From: Cherax quadricarinatus
Taxonomy: Eukaryota; Arthropoda; Malacostraca; Decapoda; Parastacidae
Length of the DNA: 64,000 nucleotides
Assembly: GCF_038502225.1 (NCBI RefSeq)
Contig: NC_091391.1
Span: forward strand, 5,944,403-6,008,402
Direction of reading: 5' to 3'
Below, piece by piece: positions 1-10,516 of this stretch; position 1 is the first letter of the stretch; the number at the start of each line of letters is the position of its first letter. Made by a program: the position numbers and the translations under genes. The notes under the pieces were generated by a model, which did not search any database, was not told the DNA's origin, and worked only from the letters and a program-made list of their open reading frames with translations.

Positions 1-384
1 CAGTCTGGAAGCTAGTGTCCGTGTCTGCATAGTTATACTAGGGGATACTTACCCTCTTGGATATAGGAATCTCTGAGGTGCAGGCAGGTCACTAATAATG
101 ATTGAATATTGCAGGAATTAAGGCTCCCGGTTGCACGTGGTTTCTGAGGGAAAGTCCAGAGGGGCTAAGGCTAAGCTTAGGGAAGTTGAAGATCAGGATA
201 TATGCTGCAACACCAAGTAAGTTAGTCCTTTATACGTGCATGCAGGCGAGTTTTCTTGCAACATCAATCATTTGTGAAAATCTGTCCTATAAGCCACTTG
301 TGAGGCTGAGGTACCCACCTCAGAGCTCGGTGTCAACAGAGTTTGCCAGGGTAGGCGACTCACTTGGAGGCAGTCCACACAAAT
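1..384. other. Unassigned flank upstream of LINE A copy 1
   Basis: I see no recognisable gene here. An open frame runs from position 102 into the downstream reverse transcriptase, but its first 95 or so codons share nothing with the other copies of that LINE, so they look like flanking DNA read through by chance. Confidence 0.4.
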
Positions 385-1640
385 TTTCACAAATATATAC
401 AGACTTTGCAAAAGCCTTCGACAAGTGTGACCATGGCGTAATAGTGCACAAAATGCGTGCTAAAGGAATAACAGGAAAATTCGGTCGATGGATCTATAAT
501 TTCCTCACTAACAGAACACAGAGAGTAGTCGTCAACAGAGTAAAGTCCGAGGCAGCTACGGTGAAAAGCTCTGTTCCACAAGGCACAGTACTAGCTCCCA
601 TCTTGTTCCTCATCCTCATATCCGACATAGACAAGGATGTCAGCCACGGCACCGTGTCTTCCTTTGCAGATGACACCCGAATCTGCATGACAGTGTCTTC
701 CATTGCAGACACTGCAAGGCTCCAGGCGGACATCAACCAAATCTTTCAGTGGGCTGCAGAAAACAATATGAAGTTCAACGATGAGAAATTTCAATTACTC
801 AGATATGGTAAACACGGGGAAATTAAATCTTCATCAGAGTACAAAACAAATTCTGGCCACAAAATAGAGCGAAACTCCAACGTCAAAGACCTGGGAGTGA
901 TCATGTCGGAGGATCTCACCTTCAAGGACCATAACATTGTATCAATCGCATCTGCTAGAAAAATGACAGGATGGATAATGAGAACCTTCAAAACTAGGGA
1001 GGCCAAGCCCATGATGACACTCTTCAGGTCACTTGTTCTATCTAGGCTGGAATATTGCTGCACACTAACAGCACCTTTCAAGGCAGGTGAAATTGCTGAC
1101 CTAGAAAATGTACAGAGAACCTTCACGGCGCGCATAACGGAGATAAAACACCTCAATTACTGGGAGCGCTTGAGGTTCCTAAACCTGTATTCCCTGGAAT
1201 GCAGGCGGTAGAGATACATGATTATATACACCTGGAAAATCCTAGAGGGACTAGTACCGAACTTGCACATGAAAATCACTCACTACGAAAGCAAAAGACT
1301 TGGCAGACGATGCACCATCCCCCCAATGAAAAGCAGGGGTGTCACTAGCACGTTAAGAGACCATACAATAAGTGTCAGGGGCCCGAGACTGTTCAACTGC
1401 CTCCCAGCATACATAATGGGGATTACCAACAGACCCCTGGCAGTCTTCAAGCTGGCACTGGACAAGCACCTAAAGTCGGTTCCTGACCAGCCGGGCTGTG
1501 GCTCGTACGTTGGTTTGCGTGCAGCCAGCAGTAACAGCCTGGTTGATCAGGCTCTGATCCACCAGGAGGCCTGGTTACAGACCGGGCTGCGGGGGCGTTG
1601 ACCCCTGGAACTCTCTCCAGGTAAACTCCAGGTAAACTGG
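385..1640 (+). pseudogene. LINE family A (CR1/L2-like), 3' part of ORF2 plus 3' end, decayed
   Basis: This is the C-terminal half of a non-LTR retrotransposon polymerase that would make cDNA at its target site. Homology starts near the A motif (YTDFAKAFDKCDH). It continues through VPQGTVLAPILFLILISDID and the catalytic SFADDT, then the thumb region and a C-terminal tail ending RPLAVFKLALDKHLKSVPDQ...TGLRGR at 1601. A TAG at 1209-1211 splits the frame. The copy at 47969-48828 has Glu at that codon, so a GAG-to-TAG change is the likely cause. The end of endonuclease and the N-terminal reverse transcriptase are missing, so the copy is 5'-truncated. After the ORF come CCAGGTAAACT-type repeats that mark the 3' end of every copy of this family in the window. 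The clade (CR1/L2 group) is judged from motif style only. Confidence 0.85.
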
Positions 1641-1894
1641 ACAATACCTTGGAGTCCAGCTTGCGCTAGACGTTTGATCCAAGGCAGCCAGCAATCAGGG
1701 AGAAGGCTTACTAAATATATTTTAGATTTGTTTACAATAATTTAATACTAAACAAACACAATGAAATATATTTTTTTCGTTAGGTTCAGAATGATTTTGG
1801 CAAAATTATTGCATACACAAATTTTCACTTGTCCTATATGGCAATATGAGCGTTGCTATTTAAGCCAAGATCGCAAGTTCTGCCTATTCGGCAC

Positions 1895-1997
<103 letters not shown>

Positions 1998-2017
1998 TTT
2001 TACCGGCAGATACAAGA

Positions 2018-3274
2018 ATGGGTGACCTGTATTCTCCGCCCAGTCCTGAGATATTGAACATAATTGACGATCAGAATGGATACCCATTTGACTACACTCA
2101 ACCTGACTTTGGCGTGTTCTCTGATAGCGTTGCTCTGATACTTGTTACTGAGGGTCGACATGAATACAACCATAGCCAGGTCAGGGAGAACAACCGTGAC
2201 AACCAAGGTATTGTAGGTAATATTGGTGGTGAGGTTACTGGTGGTGACATTGGTGGAGAAGTCACTGGTTATGACGTTGGTGGAGAAGTCACTGGTGGTG
2301 ACGTTGGTGGAGAGGTCACTGATGGTGACATTAGTGGAGAAGTCACTGATGGTGACAATGGTGGAGAAGTCACTGATGGTGACATTGGTGGAGAAGTCAC
2401 TGATGGTGACATTGGTGGAGAAGACACTGATGGTGACAATGGTGGAGAAGTCACTGATGGTGACATTGGTGGAGAAGTCACTGATGGTGACATTGGTGGA
2501 GAAGTCACTGATGGTGACATTGATGAAGTCATTGAAGTCATTCTTCGTGACATTGATGAAGTCACTCACAGTGACATTGATGAAGTCACTCACAGTGACA
2601 TTGATGAAGTCACTCACAGTGACATTGATGGAGTCACTCACAGTGACATTGATGGAGTCACTCACAGTGACATTGATGAAGTCACTCACAGTGACATTGA
2701 TGAAGTCACTCACAGTGACATTGATGGAGTCACTCACAGTGACATTGATGGAGTCACTCACAGTGACATTGATGAAGTCACTCACAGTGACATTGATGAA
2801 GTCACTCGCAGTGACATTGATGAAGTCACTCACAGTGACATTGATGAAGTCACTCACAGTGACATTGATGGAGTCACTCACAGTGACACTGATGGAGAGG
2901 TCACTGGTAGTGACAATAAACAGGAATATATTCCTGGGAACAGCCATGAAGGAGTCACTCCAGGCGATACCCAAGACCTAAGTAATATACCCATTCATAA
3001 TCCTGCTAAAATAGACTCGGTGGGTATGCGAGAGACACGCAAAAGAAGTGCCCCAGGAGCACGAAATGACCAGAGGTCATATTTACACAGACCCTGTGAT
3101 GCAGGGGTCACTACATCTGAAGTCCAGGATCCAGATGATGATAGCTATGTTATTCATATTAACCACTTTTATGGCAAGAGAGCCCGAACTGACATAGTTT
3201 CTCAAGGGTCCTCCTCTCACCAGGAGGACCCTGGTGCCTCTTCTTCAGGTACAAGTAACGAGGTTGAGGGTTAA
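2018..3274 (+). CDS. Candidate acidic repeat protein of unknown function (418 aa)
   Basis: I do not recognise this protein. The chosen start is the ATG at 2018, with A at -3 and G at +4, just after the TA tract. Residues 1-67 are unique ([19 protein letters not shown]...). About residues 68-175 are nine-residue repeats of the type GGEVTDGDI (27 bp). About residues 176-295 are eight-residue repeats of the type DEVTHSDI or DGVTHSDI (24 bp). The C-terminal 120 residues are unique, with a basic cluster (RETRKRS), a KRARTD motif that could be a nuclear signal, and a Ser-rich end. No signal peptide or membrane segment stands out. An AATAAA lies 140 nt after the stop. A pyrimidine-rich stretch ending CAG at 2008-2010 could be a 3' splice site, so this may be a last exon. 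Frames on other strands are also open because the repeat units are multiples of three, so coding status is inferred, not shown. Confidence 0.5.
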   Translation: MGDLYSPPSPEILNIIDDQNGYPFDYTQPDFGVFSDSVALILVTEGRHEYNHSQVRENNRDNQGIVGNIGGEVTGGDIGGEVTGYDVGGEVTGGDVGGEVTDGDISGEVTDGDNGGEVTDGDIGGEVTDGDIGGEDTDGDNGGEVTDGDIGGEVTDGDIGGEVTDGDIDEVIEVILRDIDEVTHSDIDEVTHSDIDEVTHSDIDGVTHSDIDGVTHSDIDEVTHSDIDEVTHSDIDGVTHSDIDGVTHSDIDEVTHSDIDEVTRSDIDEVTHSDIDEVTHSDIDGVTHSDTDGEVTGSDNKQEYIPGNSHEGVTPGDTQDLSNIPIHNPAKIDSVGMRETRKRSAPGARNDQRSYLHRPCDAGVTTSEVQDPDDDSYVIHINHFYGKRARTDIVSQGSSSHQEDPGASSSGTSNEVEG

Positions 3275-3413
3275 ATGATGTGATGTAGACAGGCGTTGGG
3301 ATGTAGCGACCCCATCGCCCACTGTTCTAAGCAGTGCAATTAGCTTGGCAATCCCTGAAGCCTGTTCAGCACTTCAATGTACTTATAAATCACAATACCA
3401 TGACCAAATTTGA

Positions 3414-3419
3414 AATAAA
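3414..3419 (+). promoter_or_regulatory. Possible polyadenylation signal AATAAA
   Basis: A canonical AATAAA sits 140 nt past the stop of the 2018-3274 ORF, a plausible distance for a 3' UTR. The hexamer is common by chance in AT-rich DNA, so this is only supportive. Confidence 0.35.
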
Positions 3420-4325
3420 AACTAGGTAACAGTTTACGCCCAACAGCCCTGACGCCCACAACTGTTACAAACATCTAGTTTTCATTTTAAATTTGTGAAT
3501 TATCTGTGTATTGTACACAGGTGCTGTCCACAGAAGGGTTAGTGAGAGAGAAAGACAATCTTTCTTGCCGCAAAACATAAAAAGTCAACCAATCCTGTCA
3601 CCTGTATTCTAATCATCGACAGCATCTACTTCTGCAGGTGTCTGAAGGCCTCGCGAGGGGCTCTGTTAAGTTCGTCTGCACTCACACCAAAGCTTCCCCA
3701 ACTTCACTCGTTCATGATTTGCTCCGCGTTCTGGTTCTTCAGTGTGCAACATCTGGGCATCTTTGTGTTGTGGTTGAGGGAATTAAGGGAAGGTCAGCCA
3801 CATTTGATGATTAAAACATATGCAACACTTTGGTTATCGTTATTGCTGAACACTTTACCCGCACCCCCTATATACAAACAAACTATAGTGGGAGGCAGTA
3901 AAGATATCCCAGTATTGCATGTATATTTTATTAATCAAATTGCTAATGTGTATCATTATTCATGATACCAAGCCAGGTCTGGTTTTTTCAGTCTGCTTCA
4001 TGATGAGTATAAACGAAAGAACCCATGAAGGTGAAAGTATAAATGATATGATACACAGGACAGTACAAAGGATTGAAGTTATTGTATCTTCTGTTATGGG
4101 GTTATCTTCATTTGTTAATATCCGATCCTTTATATGACAGGTGTATCACCTACCAGAGGCAACATTGATCCAATATAGAAAGTGGAGATTTGTTGGGTAA
4201 AAGGCCATAGATACAACTAATGTGACATTTTGTCAGCAACACTGGGTGGCACAAGAAAGGAAACAGTCACCATTATTCAGTATAGAGCTGTCTTGTCAGA
4301 AGCGTGTGAACATATTAAATGACCT
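3420..4325. other. Intergenic DNA, no feature recognised
   Basis: Only short unconvincing ORFs (up to 83 codons) with no recognisable motif are seen. The sequence is AT-rich and non-repetitive at the scale I can read. Confidence 0.5.
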
Positions 4326-4377
4326 ATCCTTCAGAGTACAGTATCTGTACTCTGAAGGATGAGTGAGGATGCTACAG
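4326..4377. repeat. Single hairpin copy of the 57-bp satellite module
   Basis: A 16-bp perfect inverted repeat (ATCCTTCAGAGTACAG, 3-nt loop, then its complement) is followed by GAGTGAGGATGCTACAG. Read on the minus strand this is nearly the core of the 57-bp unit that makes the array at 21661-29205, here as one isolated copy about 17 kb away. Confidence 0.75.
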
Positions 4378-4522
4378 TTTGGACAGTCATTTAAACAGTG
4401 CAAAGTCATCCATTGACTGAATGATAGTGATGATCTGTGGTTCACACTGGTTGACAAACTCTACAGCAAATCCTTTTAAGTATGATGGACTAAACAGTTT
4501 TAGATTCTTATTAACAGTGTTA

Positions 4523-4724
4523 TACAGGAGAGCCTCGCTTATACAGCGCCTGTTTTCGATGTTCCACATTTTTGTTGGCATTCAAATTGAGCCGTTGTTC
4601 AGTATCTTCCACACGCTGGAGACTGTCACTGGCATGTGGAACAAAATGAACAATGGCTCAATCTGAAGCCCATAAAAATGTGGAACACTGAAAATAGGCG
4701 CTGTATAAGCGAGGCCCTCCTGTA
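4523..4724. mobile_element. Foldback MITE with pogo/Tigger-like ends
   Basis: Two arms of about 90 bp pair with each other. The outer ends read TACAGGAGAGCCTCGCTTAT on the left and its near complement on the right, flanked by TA. The GCCTCGCTTAT core resembles pogo/Tigger terminal repeats as I know them. There is no transposase ORF, so the element is non-autonomous. Confidence 0.65.
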
Positions 4725-5261
4725 TATTTAGCAGACCACGGAACAAGTGAAATTTGAACTCGCGACGAGTGAGTCGTAAAGCTTCAAACCAATCTGTCTA
4801 GTGAGTTGAATAATTTGTAGATGAAACAGGTTGAATACGATAACCAGAACGGAGAGAGAGAATCACGAACGATTGCATTTGGTGAATCTTTGGTGTGCGT
4901 CAACTGGCTTAATACATACACCCGAGTAATGTATTTCTCGAGTTAAATACATACACAGAGAACTGTAGTAAGTAATGGTCCATGAAACAAATGAGCCAAC
5001 AGTAGCAGGCCAGCCACTTGTCTAGAGAGACAAGAGGTGAGTAAATTTGTATATATTTCGATTTCAGTTTGAGATCGTCCTCTGTATTAAGTACAGAAAA
5101 TGGGAAAAAATATTTATACAGTGGCTACTGGGTATTGTGGGAGAGGTTGAGTGTCACCTGGTTTTGGGTGCTGGGACGAGGCTTTTTGATGCGACTTCTA
5201 GATGTTAATTTGGTAATTATATCCAGCTGTCATTCTGAAATATGAGAGTTGGGCATCTGGT
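4725..5261. other. Intergenic DNA, no feature recognised
   Basis: Nothing coding or repetitive is recognised here. Confidence 0.4.
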
Positions 5262-5674
5262 CAATAAATGCCAATTCAAATGTCTTGTTGTAGAGTGGGA
5301 CTTCCATTTTGTGAGTTATCTCACTGCCTTCTCATTTTGTTATGTGGTTAGAAGATTTCACTTCTTGTAAAATGGCAGAGTTCTGTGTATCTTACTGTCT
5401 ATATTCTAGTTATGAGACTTTGACCAGTCTGACCCACATTAACTCACAACCATCACATAATATGTAAACTCAGAAGTTTACATAATATGAGTTAATGTGG
5501 GTCAGACTGGTCATGGTCTCACAATTAGAATATAGACAGTACGATACACACAGAACTCTGCCATTTTACAAGAAGTGAAATCTTCCAGCCATGTAATCAA
5601 CTAAGAAGTCAGTGAGATAACTCACAAAATACATGTCCAGCTCTAAACTAAGACATTTGAAACAGCATTTATAA
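5262..5674. repeat. Long imperfect inverted repeat (about 195-bp arms)
   Basis: The left arm (about 5264-5464) and right arm (about 5476-5673) are complementary along nearly their whole length with scattered mismatches. The centre is the small palindrome around AACTCAGAAGTTTACAT. No ORF is present. It resembles a foldback transposon or a duplicated-inverted insertion; no target duplication is clear. Confidence 0.85.
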
Positions 5675-5876
5675 ATCACACAATATTAAATATTCCAAAA
5701 GTGCAACTGGATACAATTATCAAATTTACATTGAAAAACAGCATACCAGAGCCTACTCAAAAATGCATTAACTACTGGAGACATCCTCCATTCCCTCTAT
5801 GAGGAGTCACATTGTCTAGCCTAGCACCAGCACCCACGGTAACCTGTCCGGATTTACCCAATATCCACTATTTTAA
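5675..5876. other. Short spacer between foldback elements
   Basis: No recognisable content. It ends with the TTAA (5873-5876) that flanks the next MITE. Confidence 0.4.
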
Positions 5877-6091
5877 CCCGTAAACGGTCCAAGTGTATAG
5901 ATACGTTTTTTCAACATTTGAAAATATGTAAAAAAGTAAATCTTCTTTTTGTTTTTTTACATTTGAAAATGTGTAAAAAAACTTGGATCTACTTTTTTTG
6001 TTTGTTTTATTTGAAAATATGTAAAAAAAACATAGATCTACTTTTGTAGCACTACGCAAGTGAACGTAGATCTGCTTGGACCGTTTACGGG
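5877..6091. mobile_element. piggyBac-like MITE with TTAA target duplication
   Basis: Terminal inverted repeats CCCGTAAACGGTCCAAG begin immediately inside TTAA on both sides (5873-5876 and 6092-6095). TTAA duplication with CCC-starting ends is the piggyBac superfamily signature. The 215-bp body holds about three diverged copies of an ACATTTGAAAATATGTAAAA motif and no ORF. Confidence 0.85.
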
Positions 6092-6261
6092 TTAATTTGC
6101 AGTTTCGTCATTCTCTGTACCTGTGATGAGGATCTAAGACTGAGATGTAAATATATAGATCAACTTGTTTCCTATCCTGCATGTGGATTTCTTAATAGGG
6201 TAAAACTGAAATTTTCCAAAATTTCTTGAAAAAATCAAAAGATCACAATTTTTGGTTCTCT

Positions 6262-6457
6262 GTAAAGTGGTTCTTCGAGTTTCGAACAGCTCCCAACTTG
6301 ACCAATTATGTAAGTGTATTTTTGTAAGTGTGTTTTTGGGGGTCTGAAACGAATTAATCTAATTTACATTATTCCTTATGGGAACAAATTCGTTCGGTAT
6401 CGGCACTCGAACAGCCTTCTGGAACCAATTAAGCTCGTAACTCGAGGTACCACTGTA
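6262..6457. mobile_element. Mariner-type MITE (imperfect TIRs, TA flanks)
   Basis: The left end GTGGTTCTTCGAGTTTCGAA is the near complement of the right end TCGTAACTCGAGGTACCAC, and both ends abut TA. The 196-bp body has no ORF. TIR identity is only moderate, so this is an old copy. Confidence 0.6.
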
Positions 6458-6714
6458 GTATTTCCATCATTATTGCTGTGCATCAACCCGTCCTCAAATT
6501 CCTCAGTTACTGCTCATATAAGTAGGAATTTCAACATACATGTATAAATTGTTAAGTTAAAACAACATATTTGCTGTTCTTTCCAGATATGTATCTTGCA
6601 TATTTACTTGTAACATTCCATGTGCAATTTTCAATATATTTTTGCTGGTTTCATTGGCTATAGTTACTGCCTTAAATGTTGAATCTTGAATTAACGATAA
6701 TTTTGCTAACCATA

Positions 6715-6780
6715 TTTTCCTTAACCAAAGCTAACTTAACCTATTTTATACTAACTTAACCTAACCTTAACTTGACTCAC
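6715..6780. repeat. Degenerate AACCTAA-rich tract, left part
   Basis: Irregular runs of TTAACCTA and CTAACCTTAAC recall the arthropod telomere complement (CCTAA)n but are strongly diverged. The tract flanks the foldback SINE on its left. Confidence 0.45.
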
Positions 6781-6807
6781 GAAATTGCAATGACACGATT
6801 GCAAACA

Positions 6808-6957
6808 AACCATACCATGGGCAGGGATAGAACCCGGGATCAGAGAGTCTCAAAACTCCAGACCATCGCATTAGCCACTGGTTCAGTGGCTAACGCGATG
6901 GTCTGGAGTTTTGAGACTCTCTGATCACGGGTTCTATCCCTGCCCGTGGTATGGTCT
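6808..6957. mobile_element. Foldback pair of tRNA-derived SINE heads
   Basis: Two copies of a 70-bp tRNA-like sequence lie head to head and form a near-perfect hairpin around CACTGGTTCAGTG. The right copy (plus strand) has an A-box-like CAGTGGCTAACGCG and a B-box-like GGGTTCTATCCC, which are RNA polymerase III promoter elements. It is not a functional tRNA: the cloverleaf is imperfect and the copies form a palindrome. Confidence 0.65.
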
Positions 6958-6964
6958 GTTTTTT

Positions 6965-7046
6965 TTAACCTAACCTTACCAAAACAACCTATCCTAACTT
7001 AACCCATCCAGTCCTAACCTATTCTAACATAACCTAACCTAAACAA
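6965..7046. repeat. Degenerate AACCTAA-rich tract, right part
   Basis: CCTAACCTTACC, TCCTAACTTAACCC and ACATAACCTAACCTAAAC are diverged telomere-like repeats. Together with 6715-6780 they suggest one tract split by the SINE hairpin. Confidence 0.45.
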
Positions 7047-7859
7047 ATTTGTAGAGATATTAAACAAAAAATTTATATAAGAACTGACGATCCAATTATG
7101 ACATTATAAGCATGGAAAATAAACACAAATATAGTATTATGTGATCCTTTATTGTATATGTAACATACACACAGTGAATTTTATCAAGTCATGAACAGAT
7201 TTGTTTGTGGAATGTAGTCAATAAGGGTCACATTATATTGCATTCGTGTCTATTTTTCCCCGTGTTGGTATTTTATTTCCATTTACCTGAATATTATAAG
7301 CATATAATTTACTCGTATCTGGAGAAAATAGCAAATATCTTTTGAAGCATTGATATGTACCTGTATATTGAAACTCCCCTTATGTGAGGAAGTAATTTGT
7401 AAATGTGAGGACAGGTTGTGATGCATTGGTAAAGGCAGCGTAGTAATGAAAAGCTGACGTTGACTAAAATACAGGTGACAACCCTTCCAAGATTGTGCCT
7501 TGGTGAGGCGGAAGGGCTTGAGTTCCTTGTTGACCACGAGAGCTGTACCACAAGTGTGATTTACATGTTGTAGGTGACAAAAATGGTGATTAACACCGAC
7601 TGGTATGTACGAGAGACATGCGCTGTGACTGGGACATTCACTAAGGGATGTTTTGCCAACTAGTGACTTTGTCTTCAGTCTGGGATACTGGAGGCTTGAT
7701 TCTCCAGCATCCCTAAGAGGAGTGTAGTGCCATGGCCTGGCAGTAGCCTCCAGTCAAAAAACAAACTAAAAGCTTAACCGCCACATCTCAACCCAAAACC
7801 TGACCAGACTAAGGTTTACCCTCTGGGTCCTGGTACTCCCCCAGACTCAATACAATACA
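7047..7859. other. Intergenic DNA, no feature recognised
   Basis: Short ORFs on the minus strand near 7283-7551 show no motif that I recognise and no repeat structure. Confidence 0.4.
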
Positions 7860-8206
7860 GAGAACAGAAAAATACATGGTATATGGTAGGACAGGTTAGG
7901 TGGTGCACAAGCTGGAGGGCAGAGCCAGGTTATGGCTGTGTTCTGTTTGGGTAGGATTTGTTGGGCAACTATTTCTGAAATCATAAAACTGCCAGTGTTT
8001 TGAGAAATATTGTTGGTAGTAGCAATGAGAGCCAATTCAAAACAGGGTCTGAGACTTAAGTCAGAGTCTTTAATGAGAAGTGTGGCATCTTGGAAGTTTT
8101 TGAGAGAGTTGTGGAGGGTACAATATATGGTGCACACATCTGATTCGCCTAAATGTTTCTCCCAATCTTTCTCACAGGCTCTGCATGGGATGGTGTAAAT
8201 ATCAGC
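7860..8206 (-). pseudogene. Penelope-like element, GIY-YIG endonuclease remnant
   Basis: On the minus strand the translation reads ADIYTIPCRACEKDWEKHLG and continues to FQDATLLIKDSDLSLRPCFE and then NISQNTGSFMISE. The order YTIPC..C...GE, then a downstream R..E...I and N.NTGSF.L matches the GIY-YIG endonuclease and C-terminal part of Penelope-like retroelements. The frame is incomplete and the start lacks a methionine. The neighbouring 8456-8783 fragment fits the linker between the reverse transcriptase and this domain. The assignment is from remembered family patterns. Confidence 0.5.
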
Positions 8207-8455
8207 ACTTGATTCTAAGTGTTGTAAGTTCTGTTAACTGTGTGTCTTACTTTCAGAAATAAAACTGTAGATGTTCCCAATGGAAATAAGTCACTCTGTC
8301 TGACTTTTTTGGGTTATCCCAGGTTCTCTACACATATGCTGCTATGTACGATAATTCTATGTAACTGTATTTGTGTATACCTGAATAAACTTACTTATTC
8401 AGCTGGAAGGACAGTGTTCCTGCTAGGAACTGCCTTTCTTTAGTGCTGCAAAAGA
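8207..8455. other. Spacer between Penelope-like fragments
   Basis: No feature recognised beyond short chance ORFs. Confidence 0.35.
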
Positions 8456-8783
8456 TTATAGCAGTTTTTCTTTCAATTGTTGATGAAACATGCTGAGTAC
8501 TGCATCATGTAAAGGGTCCTCTGTATATAACTGCATTTTTTTGAGGAAGCCAAAGCTCACGATTCTATAAACTCTTAAATAAAAACCTGTGATGATTCTT
8601 CTCTTAGTACAACTTATAAACAAAGATGATTTATTACACCCATCACATCTTGATGCTTGTACTAAGAGAGGAGTCATTAAAAGCTTTTATTCGAGGTCTT
8701 ACAGGAGCTCACGCCCTGCCTTACATGAAGAATGTAGTGACAAATGTAGGATCTTTACCATGCTGCAGTTCCCATCATATTAA
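8456..8783. pseudogene. Penelope-like linker region in inverted duplicate
   Basis: The minus-strand frame 8677-8456 reads TKRRIITGFYLRVYRIVSFG. The plus-strand frame 8589-8783 reads TKRGVIKSFYSRSYR. These are diverged copies of one peptide on opposite strands, matched by imperfect inverted DNA arms at about 8576-8612 and 8658-8692. A GFYLRxYRI motif occurs in Penelope-like proteins between reverse transcriptase and endonuclease. Both copies are short and broken. Confidence 0.4.
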
Positions 8784-9088
8784 ACCAACGATTGTAGAAG
8801 AAAGGGTATTAGGATCTTTCCCACCACAAGACAAAGGCAGACTCCTGAAAGGTACAATGTTCTTCCAGTTGGTGAAAGCAAGACCTGCATGGCCAACATA
8901 ACTTCCAGCACCATTAATAAGAACTTATATACAAAGAGGAATGAGCAAGACTGAGAATCCAATACTGAAATTTACACCATCCCGGGGGTGGCACATGAGA
9001 AATTATGTATAGGGAAATATGTAGAAGCCTCAGACAATGTATCAATTAATGCTTGTTGTGAGGGTGACTTAGACAGCGCCTGTACCTT
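8784..9088. other. Intergenic DNA, no feature recognised
   Basis: The plus frame stays open to 8901 but shows no motif. Confidence 0.35.
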
Positions 9089-9385
9089 ACATAGTAACAC
9101 CCACAACCAGATCAGGGAATGGGTGGAGTTTGAACCCATGGCAAGTGAATCCTAAAATTCACAAGCTAGTGCATTAACCACTAGGCCAGCTGACTCTAAT
9201 AAGATTCATACCTAGTTGGATGAATCTTACTAGAGTTAGCTGGCCCAGTGAGTTAGCTGGCCCAGTGAGTTAGCTGGCCCAGTGGGTAATGCACTGGCTG
9301 GTGAGTTTTAGGTTTCGATTGCCAGGGGTCTAAATTCCACCCATTCCCTGATCTGGTTGTGGGTGTTAATATGTCATGGTACACA
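9089..9385. mobile_element. Second foldback pair of tRNA-derived SINE heads
   Basis: The left arm (about 9095-9208) and right arm (about 9217-9371) are inverted copies. The right copy has CTGGCCCAGTGGGTAATGC (A-box region) and an AATTCC-containing B-box remnant. A 17-bp piece starting AGTTAGCTGGCCCAGTG is repeated three times at about 9233-9285, extending one arm. It is the same architecture as 6808-6957 but a different family. Confidence 0.6.
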
Positions 9386-10231
9386 CAACCAGCTCACGGA
9401 CTTCCATAATACCAGGCTTCTCATCAAGGAATCTGCACAGTCATAATTGCTCTTTATAATCTGTTCTCAACACTACTGCAATTACCATCACTCAAAACAC
9501 AGGCAGCTTTGTGATTTTTTAAATATTTTCACAATAAATCCCACCCAAGCAGAACACAGTCACCATTTAACTCAACCCTCCAGCCCATGCATCACCTGAC
9601 CCCACACTCTACACAATGTTTTTTTCTGTTCTCTGATTCAAATGATAAAGGCATTGGCTAGTGGACTATCTCCTTCAAAAATGTCCTAGGTACCGCTTGT
9701 CTCTCTCTTATTACACACACGCATTGTTCTGGTTTTCCAGTAGGTAGGTAGTGCACCACCACACTGGTGGTGCACCACACCTCCACTGTGGTTGTACACA
9801 GAATGAGAGGCTTTTAACCACTGGAGTTAGTAAAGAGACACAAATCCAGTATAATGTAGTCATTTATTGAGGTTTCGTCCATCATGTCACAGACAAACCT
9901 GAAGGACAGCAAGCATGTGTAAAGAGTGTAGTGAAGTGAGGAGGTAAGCTCATTGTGAGACAATTGGAGGGTTTTGGGTCTACGTAGCTTGGCTCGACAA
10001 ACCTGCTACAGTTCCACCCTAAATTGTTGGTACTTGGGAAAAATGATCTCGAAGCGTCCTGGCAAGAGGCTCAGCAGTGTTGTACAAGCTGGTATTCTAG
10101 TTGAAATTTTTGGATAGGCTGGTGAGTGATGAGTCTAGGATTCTCAATACCTGTGAGTCTTTTCTGGAGATGAGTAGTTTTCCTAATAATTATTAGAGTG
10201 GTTGGGAGAATTTCAGCTTGAAATACAAGTG
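9386..10231. other. Intergenic DNA with one dispersed-repeat tail
   Basis: Around 9857-9900 the sequence TTATTGAGGTTTCGTCC resembles the tail of the hairpin element at 41470-41737 (TTTATTGAGGAAACGTTTCG). A small palindrome GTGCACCACCACACTGGTGG lies near 9753. Nothing coding is seen. Confidence 0.4.
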
Positions 10232-10318
10232 TTTAAGTCATCCATTCTGGTGTATTGGTTTTCAGAAATCTTCACAAATACATTTCTGAAGAATATAGTA
10301 GCAGAATGGATGACTTAA
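10232..10318. repeat. Short inverted repeat
   Basis: TTAAGTCATCCATTCTG at 10232-10248 is the exact complement of the segment ending at 10318. The loop contains a second, smaller inverted pair (TTCAGAAAT and ATTTCTGAA). Confidence 0.75.
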
Positions 10319-10516
10319 GCCTAACCTTCATTTCACACCAAAATTTGCACAACCACTTAATTAACTACAAGGATGTTCTACACAGTGATGAAGACACTCG
10401 AAATGTAGGGTCCTAGAATCATCCCTCATCAGCATAGCCAACAGTTTTATGCAAAATAACAGCTTCTACAGTACTGTCAAAATTCTTGAAAGGAAGGTTT
10501 TAGATAAATCTGCATA

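Noticed and set aside
2000..2974. 324-codon minus-strand ORF and 252-codon plus-strand ORF over the acidic repeat gene
   Set aside because: Shadows of the 24/27-bp repeats; they lack good start context and unique termini. The 2018-3274 frame is preferred but itself remains uncertain.
3714..4137. Short plus-strand ORFs (83 and 72 codons)
   Set aside because: No motif, no homology to anything I recognise, and composition like the surrounding non-coding DNA.
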